A stretch of 64,000 nt of DNA from Flavobacterium sp. JAS (GTDB lineage Bacteria > Bacteroidota > Bacteroidia > Flavobacteriales > Flavobacteriaceae). A program made the position numbers and the translations under genes. The notes beneath the pieces are model-generated. The model had not been told where the DNA came from, searched no databases, and worked only from the letters and a program-made list of their open reading frames with translations. This document shows, one piece after another, positions 1 to 8,415 of the stretch (within the stretch, counting starts at the first letter, position 1; the number at the start of each line of letters is the position of its first letter). Location: the NCBI RefSeq assembly GCF_020991455.1, contig NZ_JAJMOX010000005.1, positions 248,001 through 312,000 on the forward strand. The letters are read 5' to 3'.

Positions 1-604
1 CTTTTAGTTCTTTTTTATCATATTTTCCAATGGAAAGCATGGCCAGATAAGAACTCATTGAATTTTCCATTCTGTACTGCCATTCGATTAAATCTCCATT
101 TGCAATTTTCTCTTTTAACACTCCGTTTGAAATTACCTGATATTCTTTGTTGAAAGTAATTCCCAAATTAAAAATCAATTTTTCATTGACATCGTCAAAA
201 CTCGGAAACCAATTACTGGTGTATCTTCCCTGCCCTTGCGTCCAGATCTGTACTTTAGAATTTTCTATAGCTATAAAATACAACGCCTGTTTTGGCTTTG
301 CCCAATAATCAAAAGTCAGCTGATTTTTGCCTTTTTCAAAATTATTGATGATCTGTAATTGTTTCCCTGTATTTATAAAATTGACCTCTTTTTGATTGAT
401 TAGAATTTTAGAAAACTCCATGTCTTTGGCATCAATTTTAATTGTATCAATTGGCTTTAAAACATCAAACTGATATTCTACTGATCCTGCAATCGATTTA
501 TCTGTGGTATTTAATTTCAAATGCGCATTAACCGATTTAAAATCGACAAATTGGGTTTGTTGTGCAAAAATGAAACTGGTAAAGAATAAAAGAATATATT
601 TCAT
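1..604 (-). CDS. M1 family metallopeptidase, N-terminal part only
   Basis: The leftward reading frame opens at the ATG at 602-604 and runs off the left edge, so about 200 residues are visible. The protein begins with a hydrophobic signal peptide (MKYILLFFTSFIFAQ), which suggests export to the periplasm or outer surface. The visible part is a beta-rich domain, and the stretch WTQGQGRYTSNWFPSFDD closely resembles the N-terminal domain of M1 aminopeptidases just ahead of the catalytic domain. The zinc motif HEXXH and the GXMEN exopeptidase motif would lie beyond the window, so activity cannot be judged. The neighbour at 701 is divergent and 96 bases away, leaving room for a shared promoter region. 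The family call is fairly sure, the substrate unknown. Confidence 0.8.
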   Translation of the reverse strand, partial: MKYILLFFTSFIFAQQTQFVDFKSVNAHLKLNTTDKSIAGSVEYQFDVLKPIDTIKIDAKDMEFSKILINQKEVNFINTGKQLQIINNFEKGKNQLTFDYWAKPKQALYFIAIENSKVQIWTQGQGRYTSNWFPSFDDVNEKLIFNLGITFNKEYQVISNGVLKEKIANGDLIEWQYRMENSMSSYLAMLSIGKYDKKELK

Positions 605-700
605 TAAGAATAAATTTGAGGGCAAAGATCCAAAGTTACAAAGGTTTCATCAACAAATCGAACGAAATTTGTAAGTTTACCATCAGAAAATTATATTATC

Positions 701-1447
701 GTGTCAACACCCAAAAAAGCCTTATTTAACTGGAGCAGCGGAAAAGATTCAGCGCTTGCTTTATACAAAATTTTACAAAACCCTGATTTCAAAATCGAAT
801 GTTTACTAACGAGTGTCAACCAACAGTTTCAGCGCATTTCGATGCATGGTGTTCGTGTTGAATTACTTGAAGCGCAGGCAAAAAGCATTGGTTTACCACT
901 TGAAATTCTACAAATTCCCGAAATGCCAACGATGGAGGTTTACGAGAATGTCATGACCAAAACCTTAACCGAATTAAAAGAACAAGGTATTACACATTCG
1001 GTTTTTGGAGATATATTTCTGGAAGATTTGCGAAAATACCGTGAAGATCAATTAGCCAAACTAGGATTTGAAGGCGTTTTCCCGATCTGGAAAATTCCAA
1101 CACATGATTTAATTCAGGAATTTATTGCTTTAGGATTCAAAACTATTGTGGTTTGTGTAAACGAACGTTACTTAGATAAAAGTTTTGTTGGTCGGGTAAT
1201 TGACCAGGATTTTATAAATGATTTACCAGATAATGTTGATGTTTGTGGCGAAAATGGCGAATTTCACACCTTTACTTTTGATGGGCCAATTTTTTCTGAA
1301 CCAATAAATTTTGAAATTGGAGAAATTGTTTATCGTAAATATGAAAAACCTAAAACAGAAGAGTCTTCAAACACAGCTTGTGATACAAATTCAAGCGATG
1401 CTTTTGATTTTGGATTCTGGTATTGTGATTTGATTCCTAAAAACTAA
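701..1447 (+). CDS. DPH6/DUF71-like PP-loop ATP pyrophosphatase (diphthine-ammonia ligase family)
   Basis: The 248-residue protein starts with GTG. Its PP-loop near the N-terminus (FNWSSGKDSALAL, residues 9-21) binds ATP, and near the C-terminus it has the family signature GENGEFHTFTFDGP. In archaea and eukaryotes this family amidates diphthine on elongation factor 2. Bacteria lack diphthamide, so the bacterial substrate is not established, although an ATP-dependent ligation or amidation by adenylation is expected. The last 25 residues are Ser/Thr-rich and look disordered. It appears monocistronic, between a divergent M1 peptidase and a convergent DUF1697 gene. The GTG start was chosen because it sits the normal distance ahead of the PP-loop and no ATG lies nearby. 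Confidence 0.85.
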   Translation: MSTPKKALFNWSSGKDSALALYKILQNPDFKIECLLTSVNQQFQRISMHGVRVELLEAQAKSIGLPLEILQIPEMPTMEVYENVMTKTLTELKEQGITHSVFGDIFLEDLRKYREDQLAKLGFEGVFPIWKIPTHDLIQEFIALGFKTIVVCVNERYLDKSFVGRVIDQDFINDLPDNVDVCGENGEFHTFTFDGPIFSEPINFEIGEIVYRKYEKPKTEESSNTACDTNSSDAFDFGFWYCDLIPKN

Positions 1448-1530
1448 ATTTGATAATTAGAAAATGTGTCAATGAGATAATTTTAGAACGCCTTATAATT
1501 ATCTAATTTTCTAATTGACATATTCTCTAA

Positions 1531-2073
1531 TTATTCCGAGTACATGTTTAACAAATTAGTAACCGTGTTCCAGTTTCTAATTGTTGCTGTTACATTCAAT
1601 TTTTTCTCAATATATTTTTGATCAAATCTGGTTTTTCCTGCGCCTACATCGTATTTAATAAAAATTCGGTTACCGTCAATACTGGCTTCATCGGGTTTGA
1701 ACTGACTTATTTTTAGATCATTGATATTTTCACTTTTTAAAGTAATCGATACAAAAGCAACATATAACTTTTTCGTATCAATATCTTTTTCTTTCAAAAA
1801 TGGACTGTTTTTAAAACACAATTCCAAATCTTCTTTGGTAATTACAATCGTAGGAACTTCATGACCGAAAACTTTAAAGATTTCCTGTTTGATCATAAAA
1901 CCAACTTTGGATGCACTTTCTTCTTCTGTGTCAACAAAAACATTTCCGGATTGAAGATAGGTTCGCACATTTTTAAAACCAATATTTTCCAACATTGTTT
2001 TTAATGCTTCCATTTTCATCATATTATGTCCTGAAACGTTGATTCCTCTTAAAAGTGCTAAATGTGTTGTCAT
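1531..2073 (-). CDS. DUF1697 domain-containing protein
   Basis: I prefer the ATG at 2073, giving 180 residues beginning MTTHLALLRGINVSGHNM, because DUF1697 proteins begin with this strand. An in-frame ATG eight codons upstream (2097) exists but adds only a low-complexity leader. Family hallmarks are LLRGINVSG and the following TYLQSGNVFV. The protein has no signal peptide or membrane segment and should be cytoplasmic. The fold is known from structural genomics but no biochemical role is established. It lies downstream of the lipoprotein gene at 2155-2574 in the same direction, with a terminator hairpin between them, so it is probably transcribed separately. Confidence 0.85.
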   Translation of the reverse strand: MTTHLALLRGINVSGHNMMKMEALKTMLENIGFKNVRTYLQSGNVFVDTEEESASKVGFMIKQEIFKVFGHEVPTIVITKEDLELCFKNSPFLKEKDIDTKKLYVAFVSITLKSENINDLKISQFKPDEASIDGNRIFIKYDVGAGKTRFDQKYIEKKLNVTATIRNWNTVTNLLNMYSE

Positions 2074-2095
2074 TTTATTTTTTAATTTTAAAAAC

Positions 2096-2131
2096 AAAAA
2101 GTATTCAATTTTAAAAACTGAATACTTTTTT
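2096..2131. terminator. Bidirectional hairpin terminator
   Basis: Arms AAAAAGTATTCA (2096-2107) and TGAATACTTTTT (2119-2130) pair over 12 bases around an 11-base loop, with a T-tract on one side and an A-tract on the other. It lies just after the stop of the leftward lipoprotein gene and should end its transcript. Confidence 0.7.
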
Positions 2132-2154
2132 ATGGTTTAGCAAATTTACGATTT

Positions 2155-2574
2155 TTATTTCGTTTTCTCATACATTGACTCAGCATCACACGCCCGCCCG
2201 TCATTGTCCAGGTAACCTGCTTTAGTAATAGTCAAATCTTCTGTCAAACTATTCGAACAATTTAATATTAAAATACTATCACTACTATAAGTTAGTTTAA
2301 AACTAATTCCTCTTTCGCTTGTAGTCGTTTTAAATATTCCTGATGCTGTAGTAGTTACATTATTATCTACTCTGGTCTTTGTAAAAGTGTTATTTTTTTT
2401 AAATTCATAAGTTTCTCGATAAACATAGGGATTACTCCTATCATTAGCAGCAATAACATTGGTCCATTTTCCGAGATAATCAGAAGTTAAAGCTTTATCA
2501 CCTGAATCATTAGATGAGCACGAAACAAGAATAAAAATAAAAGCAAATAGAAGTGTGAAATTTTTCATTTTCAA
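2155..2574 (-). CDS. Small lipoprotein, probably lipocalin-like
   Basis: This 139-residue protein has a lipoprotein signal (hydrophobic residues 5-17, then lipobox LVSC with the cysteine near residue 19) followed by the typical flavobacterial linker SSNDSGD. The mature part is beta-rich and begins with DYLGKWTNV, which fits the opening strand of small Bacteroidetes lipocalin-like lipoproteins (YLxGxW). Two cysteines near the end may form a disulfide. The start may be this ATG or the one two codons later (MKNFT). The role is unknown; outer-membrane or surface attachment is inferred from the lipobox and acidic linker. A terminator follows at 2096-2131. Confidence 0.7.
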   Translation of the reverse strand: MKMKNFTLLFAFIFILVSCSSNDSGDKALTSDYLGKWTNVIAANDRSNPYVYRETYEFKKNNTFTKTRVDNNVTTTASGIFKTTTSERGISFKLTYSSDSILILNCSNSLTEDLTITKAGYLDNDGRACDAESMYEKTK

Positions 2575-2855
2575 AGTTTTAAGTTATCATTATTAAGATT
2601 ATACTTTCGTAAAATGGTTGCGTCTCCTATCTTTAAATTTAACACCGAATAACACTAAAAAATACAAACCTTTATCTAAGATTGCAAAAGGGAGTACATA
2701 ATAACATTTTCAAATTTCCTAATTAAAATCTATCTTCGCTTTTCCAAAAGCAAAAGAGTATAGAAGATAGAATTATAGACAAAAATCTATTCTCTTTTTT
2801 CTATACTCTATTTTCTAAAATATAACTATCTAAAAATCTCAGAAGCCTAAAAAAA

Positions 2856-4964
2856 ATGTCTAATAATCTCCTTGAAACTCCCATCGAATACCTAAAAGGT
2901 GTTGGCCCAAACCGTGGTCAATTGCTTCGTAAGGAATTGGGAATTCATAAATATAGAGATTTAGTCAATTTTTTCCCAAATAGATATATCGACCGAACAC
3001 GTTATTATAAGATAAATGAGCTTCAAAATACAGGTGCCGAAGTTCAGATTATTGGAAAGATAATCAATATAAAAACGGTTGAATTTGCCAAAAATAAAAA
3101 ACGTCTGGTTGCCACTTTCGTAGATGATACCGGACAAATTGATCTAAACTGGTTTCAGGGACATAAATGGATTCGCGAAAGTCTAAAACTGAATGAAGTT
3201 TGTGTGATTTTTGGGAAATGTTCTTTATACGGAAGCCAATTTAGTATGGCACATCCTGAAATTGAGTTATTAACTGAGCATGAAAAAAGTCTTCGCTCGG
3301 CCATGCAGCCCGTTTATCCTTCGACTGAAACCTTGGCAAACAGAGGAATCTCAAATAGGACGATTAATAAAATGATGGAGCAATTGTTTATAGAAACTCA
3401 AGCTTTATTTACCGAAACTTTTCCTTCTTATTTAATCGAAGAGATAAAACTAATATCAAAAAGAGCGGCTTTATTCAACATACATTTTCCTAAAAGTACC
3501 GAAGCTTTGGCGAAAGCACAATTCCGATTAAAATTTGAAGAATTATTCTTTATCCAATTGCAATTAATTACCAAGAACCTAATTCGGAAACATAAAATAA
3601 AAGGGCATCCGTTTACAAAAGTGGGTGAGTTTTTTAATGAGTTTTATCAGAATCATCTACCGTTTGAACTTACCAATGCTCAAAAAAGGGTAATCAAAGA
3701 AATTCGTTCAGACATGGGGAGCAATGCCCAAATGAACCGTTTATTGCAAGGAGATGTTGGTTCCGGAAAAACTATCGTGGCATTTATGAGCATGCTTTTG
3801 GCAATTGATAACGGTTTTCAGGCTTGTTTGATGGCTCCGACTGAAATTCTGGCAAATCAGCATTTTATTGGTTTATCAGAATTGGCACAAACATTAGACA
3901 TAAATATCAAAATACTTACCGGTTCGACTAAAACTGCTACCCGAAAAATCATTCATGAAGAACTTGAAAACGGTAGCTTACACATTTTAATAGGAACTCA
4001 TGCTTTATTAGAAGATAAGGTACAATTTCAGAATCTAGGCTTGGCCGTAATCGATGAGCAGCACAGATTTGGTGTAGAGCAACGTTCTAAATTATGGAAG
4101 AAAAACGAAGTTCCTCCGCATGTTTTGGTGATGACCGCCACTCCTATTCCGCGAACTTTAGCAATGAGTTTATATGGCGATTTGGACATTTCTGTAATTG
4201 ATGAATTGCCTCCTGGCCGAAAACCTATACAAACTGTACATCGTTTTGACAGTAATCGTTTGAAGGTCTGGAAATTTCTTCGGGATGAAATTGCACTCGG
4301 AAGACAGATTTATATTGTTTATCCGTTGATTCAGGAATCTGAAAAAATGGATTTCAAAGATTTAATGGACGGTTACGAAAGTATTTCCCGTGATTTTCCG
4401 TTACCGCAATATTCGATTTCTATCTTACACGGAAAAATGAAACCGGCTGATAAAGATGCCGAAATGAAACGCTTTTCTGAAGGTAAAACCAATATAATGG
4501 TGGCAACAACAGTTATTGAAGTTGGTGTAAATGTACCAAATGCGAGTGTGATGATTATCGAAAGTGCAGAGCGTTTTGGATTATCGCAGCTGCATCAATT
4601 ACGCGGTCGTGTTGGTCGTGGTGCCGAACAAAGTTACTGTATTTTGATGACGAGTCATAAATTGAGTGATGATAGTAAAACCCGGATGCAAACTATGGTA
4701 CAAACCAATGATGGTTTCGAAATCGCCGAAGTTGATCTTAAACTCCGTGGTCCGGGGGATTTAATGGGAACGCAACAAAGTGGTGTTTTAAATCTTCAAA
4801 TTGCCGATATTGTACGTGACCGTGATATTTTGGGTCTCGCCCGAAATTATGCTATGAAAATCCTTAAAGAAGACGGACCATTACAAAAACCGGAACATGC
4901 AATCTTAAAAGCTGTTTTCATTGAGCTGACAAAAAAGAAAAACATCTGGAATTATATTAGTTAG
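2856..4964 (+). CDS. recG: ATP-dependent DNA helicase RecG
   Basis: The 702-residue protein matches RecG over its full length. An N-terminal wedge/OB-fold region (about residues 60-150) grips branched DNA. The helicase core has Walker A GDVGSGKT (299-306), a DEQH box (400-403) followed by RFGVEQRSKL, motif III TATPIPRTLAMSLYGDLD, and the C-terminal helicase motifs TTVIEVGVNVP and QLRGRVGRG. RecG regresses stalled replication forks and processes Holliday junctions and R-loops in the cytoplasm. The DEQH box rather than DEAH is normal for this family. The gene appears monocistronic, with palindrome-rich intergenic DNA on both sides. Confidence 0.97.
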   Translation: MSNNLLETPIEYLKGVGPNRGQLLRKELGIHKYRDLVNFFPNRYIDRTRYYKINELQNTGAEVQIIGKIINIKTVEFAKNKKRLVATFVDDTGQIDLNWFQGHKWIRESLKLNEVCVIFGKCSLYGSQFSMAHPEIELLTEHEKSLRSAMQPVYPSTETLANRGISNRTINKMMEQLFIETQALFTETFPSYLIEEIKLISKRAALFNIHFPKSTEALAKAQFRLKFEELFFIQLQLITKNLIRKHKIKGHPFTKVGEFFNEFYQNHLPFELTNAQKRVIKEIRSDMGSNAQMNRLLQGDVGSGKTIVAFMSMLLAIDNGFQACLMAPTEILANQHFIGLSELAQTLDINIKILTGSTKTATRKIIHEELENGSLHILIGTHALLEDKVQFQNLGLAVIDEQHRFGVEQRSKLWKKNEVPPHVLVMTATPIPRTLAMSLYGDLDISVIDELPPGRKPIQTVHRFDSNRLKVWKFLRDEIALGRQIYIVYPLIQESEKMDFKDLMDGYESISRDFPLPQYSISILHGKMKPADKDAEMKRFSEGKTNIMVATTVIEVGVNVPNASVMIIESAERFGLSQLHQLRGRVGRGAEQSYCILMTSHKLSDDSKTRMQTMVQTNDGFEIAEVDLKLRGPGDLMGTQQSGVLNLQIADIVRDRDILGLARNYAMKILKEDGPLQKPEHAILKAVFIELTKKKNIWNYIS

Positions 4965-5300
4965 AAAGATGCTAAGGCACTAAGTTTCTAAGGTGCTAAG
5001 TCTTCTTGATTAGAGCCAGACTTAGATTTCAGATCTAAACGATTAGAAATTTTAGATTTACTACTAGTAACTACTTGATTATTCTCTCTAAAAACGAAAT
5101 TCAAAACTTAGTAACTTAGAGACTTAGAATCTAAGCGACTTAGAAAAAAATATACTTCATTGTATCAAACTTAAGTTTGTTTTTAAGTTCTAAATATTCA
5201 ATTACCATTTCTAAAGGTGATTCGGATTTGTTGGGGGGCAAATTTTAAATTTTGAATATTTTACTTGACGCAATGAAGCATATACAGTGTTTATTAATTA
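4965..5300. repeat. Intergenic DNA with repeated CTAAG-type inverted units
   Basis: No gene is visible in this 336-base gap. The left part (4970-5010) carries repeated units such as GCACTAAGTTTCTAAGG and GTGCTAAGTC. The right part (5110-5150) carries the complementary kind, ACTTAGTAACTTAGAGACTTAG, so the gap can fold into imperfect hairpins. A short related unit lies after the AraC gene at 15955-15980 (GGCACAAAGG, GAGCTACTAAGG). These look like dispersed intergenic palindromes rather than a gene. Confidence 0.5.
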
Positions 5301-5906
5301 TTATTTTTTCTTAGGTGCTTCCTTCTTTTCAAAAAGACCGTTAAACATACCTTTACTCACTTTGTTTTTATCATCTTTTCCTGTCGTCACAAGATGGTCA
5401 ATATATTCCATATAGGTTTTCTTACGCTCTTCTAAAAAGCCAATCAGGTATTCTTCAGAGGCATGGAGTCCGCTGGCTTCCTCTATTTGCACAAGCTTTT
5501 TATACAAAGGCTCTACAAACTTTGTAACAATTGCCTCAGGAACTGATTTTCTGGTGCCAAAATATCCTACGATTTCTCCATCTGTGTCGGCAATGATTTT
5601 AAAATCGGTAACAACCCAATAATACCTGCCGGTTTTCGACATATTCTTAATAATGGCATGAATATTCCGGTTTGATTTAATACTATCCCACAAGAATTTA
5701 AAAATTACTTTTGGCATATCAGGATGACGTATAATGTTATGAGGCTGTCCAATCAGCTCAAATTCATCATATCCTGACACATCTATAAAATCTTCATTGG
5801 CATATAGAATTGTCCCTTTAGTATCTGTTTTACTAAGTAATACTTTGTTCTTATTCCAATCAACTTCTCTATCTGATGGAGTTGGGCGGTTAATTCTGGT
5901 ATCCAT
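5301..5906 (-). CDS. PAS domain protein (Aer-like PAS)
   Basis: This 201-residue soluble protein has one PAS domain at about residues 20-130. It contains the Aer/PAS_3-type stretches ILYANEDFIDVSGY, LIGQPHNIIRHPDMP and GRYYWVVTDFKI, the kind that in Aer-type sensors binds FAD or senses redox state. The C-terminal 70 residues are helical and Lys-rich, with no kinase, cyclase, methyl-acceptor or DNA-binding domain, so any output must go through a partner. It is the last gene of a leftward group (membrane pseudo-kinase, small helical protein, PAS protein) with short gaps of 58 and 71 bases. A role as the soluble sensor of that group is inference. Confidence 0.75.
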   Translation of the reverse strand: MDTRINRPTPSDREVDWNKNKVLLSKTDTKGTILYANEDFIDVSGYDEFELIGQPHNIIRHPDMPKVIFKFLWDSIKSNRNIHAIIKNMSKTGRYYWVVTDFKIIADTDGEIVGYFGTRKSVPEAIVTKFVEPLYKKLVQIEEASGLHASEEYLIGFLEERKKTYMEYIDHLVTTGKDDKNKVSKGMFNGLFEKKEAPKKK

Positions 5907-5977
5907 ATTTTTTGTCTTTAAAATTAATATACAGTTACATTTCTGCGTATAAAATTGAATTCTCTTAAAGTATTATT

Positions 5978-6322
5978 CTAGTTAAGCTCTAATTCCAGAG
6001 TTATTAAAATGTTTTTTATTTTCTGAAAAACACTCTCTAACTCAATTTCCAGCCACTCTGGCAAGGTATCATCGTGTATCAATTTCAAATGATGAATATC
6101 ACTTGCAATCTGAATAAGCTTTTTGTATTGAAAATCTAAATTCTGAACATTTAGATTGTCTCCATATTCACTCTTAATTCGGGCAACTTCCTGACCTAAC
6201 TCGGTTTGGGCTCCAATTTTTTCAAATGAATTGAATGCCACGTTATCTTTCAGAAAAACATCAAATGATTTTTTCAAAGTAATCAGCATTGGACTGGCTG
6301 ATTCAAAATCATACTTGAACAT
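5978..6322 (-). CDS. Small helical protein of unknown function
   Basis: The 114-residue protein is acidic and predicted largely alpha-helical, with no signal peptide, membrane segment or known motif that I recognise. It lies between the membrane pseudo-kinase gene (6381-7235) and the PAS gene (5301-5906), in the same direction and closely spaced. It could be a Hpt-like or adaptor four-helix protein, but the HxxKG signature of Hpt domains is missing. Function is unassigned. Confidence 0.55.
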   Translation of the reverse strand: MFKYDFESASPMLITLKKSFDVFLKDNVAFNSFEKIGAQTELGQEVARIKSEYGDNLNVQNLDFQYKKLIQIASDIHHLKLIHDDTLPEWLEIELESVFQKIKNILITLELELN

Positions 6323-6380
6323 AAAATAAAAATAGGTTTATTAATTAATATTCGATTTGGAAGTTGGTTTCTATTAATTT

Positions 6381-7235
6381 TTATCCTCTGCTGTTTGTTG
6401 ACTTAACATGGATATCGTTCACTAAATCGTCGATCTTTTTAGCGCTTTCTCTCATCATTTCTAAGTAACTAAGCAATTTATCATTGTCTGTATGTCCTTT
6501 TGAAACATCAATAAGTTTTAAAACTGAATTTACAGGCAATTTTAAATCAAGAGTTGTTCTATGAATAAAGTCATTATAATCTTTGGTAGCTGTTAATGAA
6601 TTGTATTTTGCAGATGCTAATTTGATATTCTCTAATTCATATTCATCAGAAATTTTAGAAATATGATTCTGGCTGTGTTCTTTAAAATAGTATGCCCAAT
6701 ATCCATTCATAAAAAACACAACTGCTGCCAATATAACGTGTATAATAAATGTTTCGAGATCGAAATTAACCTGCGAAAAATACAATTGTAATCCCTTTGG
6801 ATCGCTAAAAACAAAATTTTGCATATAAGCTAAAGCTCCATGATGCAATACCACTAATAGTGTAAGCGGAATTTGCAGTTTCCAGTTTTGGTAAATAATT
6901 AAGATTGTGCTTGCAATGAAAACCGTAAAATGCATCTCGAACAATCCGTGCATTTGATAAATGTACTGTGCCATAAATATTGCCAAAACGACTGACAATA
7001 CATATTGATAAAAAGTAGAGTTTTTTACAAAAAATTTTGCCGAATAATACAACAGTAAATTCAAAGTACCAACGCCTACTCCTATTTCAAAAGTATCAAA
7101 TTTAAAGGCTAAGGCGATTCCGAAAAGGAAATAAGCACCAAGAACATAGTTAATAATTGTATCTGATTTTTGCGTCATTGTCGACATAAAACTGTGCAGA
7201 TAATCTTGCTCATTCAAACTGGCTTTTGTTTTCAT
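6381..7235 (-). CDS. Membrane sensor with degenerate HisKA domain and no ATPase domain
   Basis: The 284-residue protein has about six membrane segments (roughly residues 26-175). They include the motif QMHGLFEMHFT and a following LVVLHHG, known from membrane sensor regions of chemoreceptors and kinases. A cytoplasmic helical part follows, with a stretch that aligns to the histidine-kinase dimerisation helix: the usual SHDLRAPLNS appears here as TLDLKLPVNS. The phosphoacceptor histidine is therefore Leu229, and no HATPase domain follows. The protein cannot autophosphorylate in the usual way and may act as a scaffold or sensor for another kinase. It is the first of three closely spaced leftward genes ending in a PAS protein. 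Confidence 0.7.
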   Translation of the reverse strand: MKTKASLNEQDYLHSFMSTMTQKSDTIINYVLGAYFLFGIALAFKFDTFEIGVGVGTLNLLLYYSAKFFVKNSTFYQYVLSVVLAIFMAQYIYQMHGLFEMHFTVFIASTILIIYQNWKLQIPLTLLVVLHHGALAYMQNFVFSDPKGLQLYFSQVNFDLETFIIHVILAAVVFFMNGYWAYYFKEHSQNHISKISDEYELENIKLASAKYNSLTATKDYNDFIHRTTLDLKLPVNSVLKLIDVSKGHTDNDKLLSYLEMMRESAKKIDDLVNDIHVKSTNSRG

Positions 7236-7266
7236 AAATTAAAAAAAATTAGGTTAAGGGATAGAT

Positions 7267-7863
7267 TTATTTAGTGCATTTTGGTAACGAACATCCGTAA
7301 GCTCTTAGAGCTAAAGCATCAAATGAAGGGGTATGATTTTGTTTCAGCAGAGACTCGATTGCCTGCTGGGCGTAATTACTGTCGGCGTTGGTACAATACC
7401 TGGTTTTATTGTAATTTCCGCGGTAGTATAAATTTTGAGAATCGTCTAAAAGAACCGCTTGAGGAGTTGAAAAAACACCGCAGCTTTTTGCCATTCCTTC
7501 ATCAAAATATACAGGAATCTTGGCATCAAATTTATTCTGAATTTCTTCGATCGTAAAATTCTTCTCTTTGTTAAGAACCACAATCTTAAAGTTTATCCTG
7601 TCGCCGTATTTCTTAATTAATCCGCTTACGTGAGGAACATTAAAACGGGAACACGGGCATTCAGGATTAAAAAAATGAATAAAAACCGGTCTATGGTCGG
7701 CAAGACAGCATTTTAAATCAATTCTACTTCCCATAGCTATCTCATGGTAGCCTTTAGGAATTGGCGTTGGCAAACTATATTTAAATTCATTTTGCCAAAA
7801 CAAAACAGAAATTGCTACAAGTAATAATGAAAACCATAGGAATAAAAGTATTTTTTTCTTCAT
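7267..7863 (-). CDS. Membrane-anchored or exported thioredoxin-like protein
   Basis: I prefer the ATG at 7861-7863, which gives a protein of about 198 residues starting MKKKILLFLWFSLLLVAIS, a signal anchor. An upstream ATG at 7908 would only add 15 residues. The mature part has a thioredoxin-like active site in FFNPECPCSRF (CPxC-type: C-P-C) and the cis-proline loop SCGVFSTPQAVLLD. It is probably a periplasmic thiol-disulfide or peroxide-linked protein. Several extra cysteines (CC near residue 52, CSLPKC at the C-terminus) are unusual and may bind metal or form disulfides. It lies upstream of, and in the same direction as, the sensory group, 31 bases away. Confidence 0.75.
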   Translation of the reverse strand: MKKKILLFLWFSLLLVAISVLFWQNEFKYSLPTPIPKGYHEIAMGSRIDLKCCLADHRPVFIHFFNPECPCSRFNVPHVSGLIKKYGDRINFKIVVLNKEKNFTIEEIQNKFDAKIPVYFDEGMAKSCGVFSTPQAVLLDDSQNLYYRGNYNKTRYCTNADSNYAQQAIESLLKQNHTPSFDALALRAYGCSLPKCTK

Positions 7864-8415
7864 AAATTGATTATTTTCTTGGTGAGGGAATAAAAAAAAG
7901 ATAAACACTTGTTAATACAAATTACTTGATAAACTTATTTTTTTGTTATAAAACTGCGCCAATTCTCATATTTTAACATTTTATTAATTAAAAACATAAG
8001 CCTCTTATTACACAAAATAATATTTTGTTTAACCTTATCAATGTTACAAATAAAATCGATAAAGTGCAAAATAAATCAGACAAAATACATTAAAAAACAT
8101 AAATGAAGGATTTTTCTGAGTTTTTAAATAAGTACTTTTACGCAAAAAATAAGTAATAACCTATAAAACTAAGCTTAAAACGAAATATTTACTACTTTTT
8201 CTTTTATTTTGCAGAGTAAAAAATGAGTCGTAAAAAACTTTTTTTTACATCCACATTAAACCATTGTTAAGCAAAACAGTCTAACTGAAGTAAGAAGTAA
8301 AAAACTTGTACATACAAGTGTTAAATAAAAGCTAAGCGCTTTCGTTTTCGCTTCAAAAAGTTAAATTTGTAAGCTTACTAAAAACAGACCCAAAAAACAC
8401 ATTCACCTTTATTTT
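7864..8415. other. AT-rich intergenic region ahead of the RND operon
   Basis: This 552-base gap separates the leftward thioredoxin-like gene from the rightward efflux operon. I see no gene. It is very AT-rich, with homopolymer tracts. A TAnnTTTG promoter element (TAAATTTG) lies at 8362-8369, about 47 bases ahead of the operon start, but no clear TTG is at the right distance, so the promoter call is weak. Confidence 0.45.

Noticed and set aside
1448..1530. A terminator or small RNA in the imperfect inverted repeat after the DPH6-like gene
   Set aside because: The arms are AT-only and imperfect with no clear stem-T structure; too weak to call.
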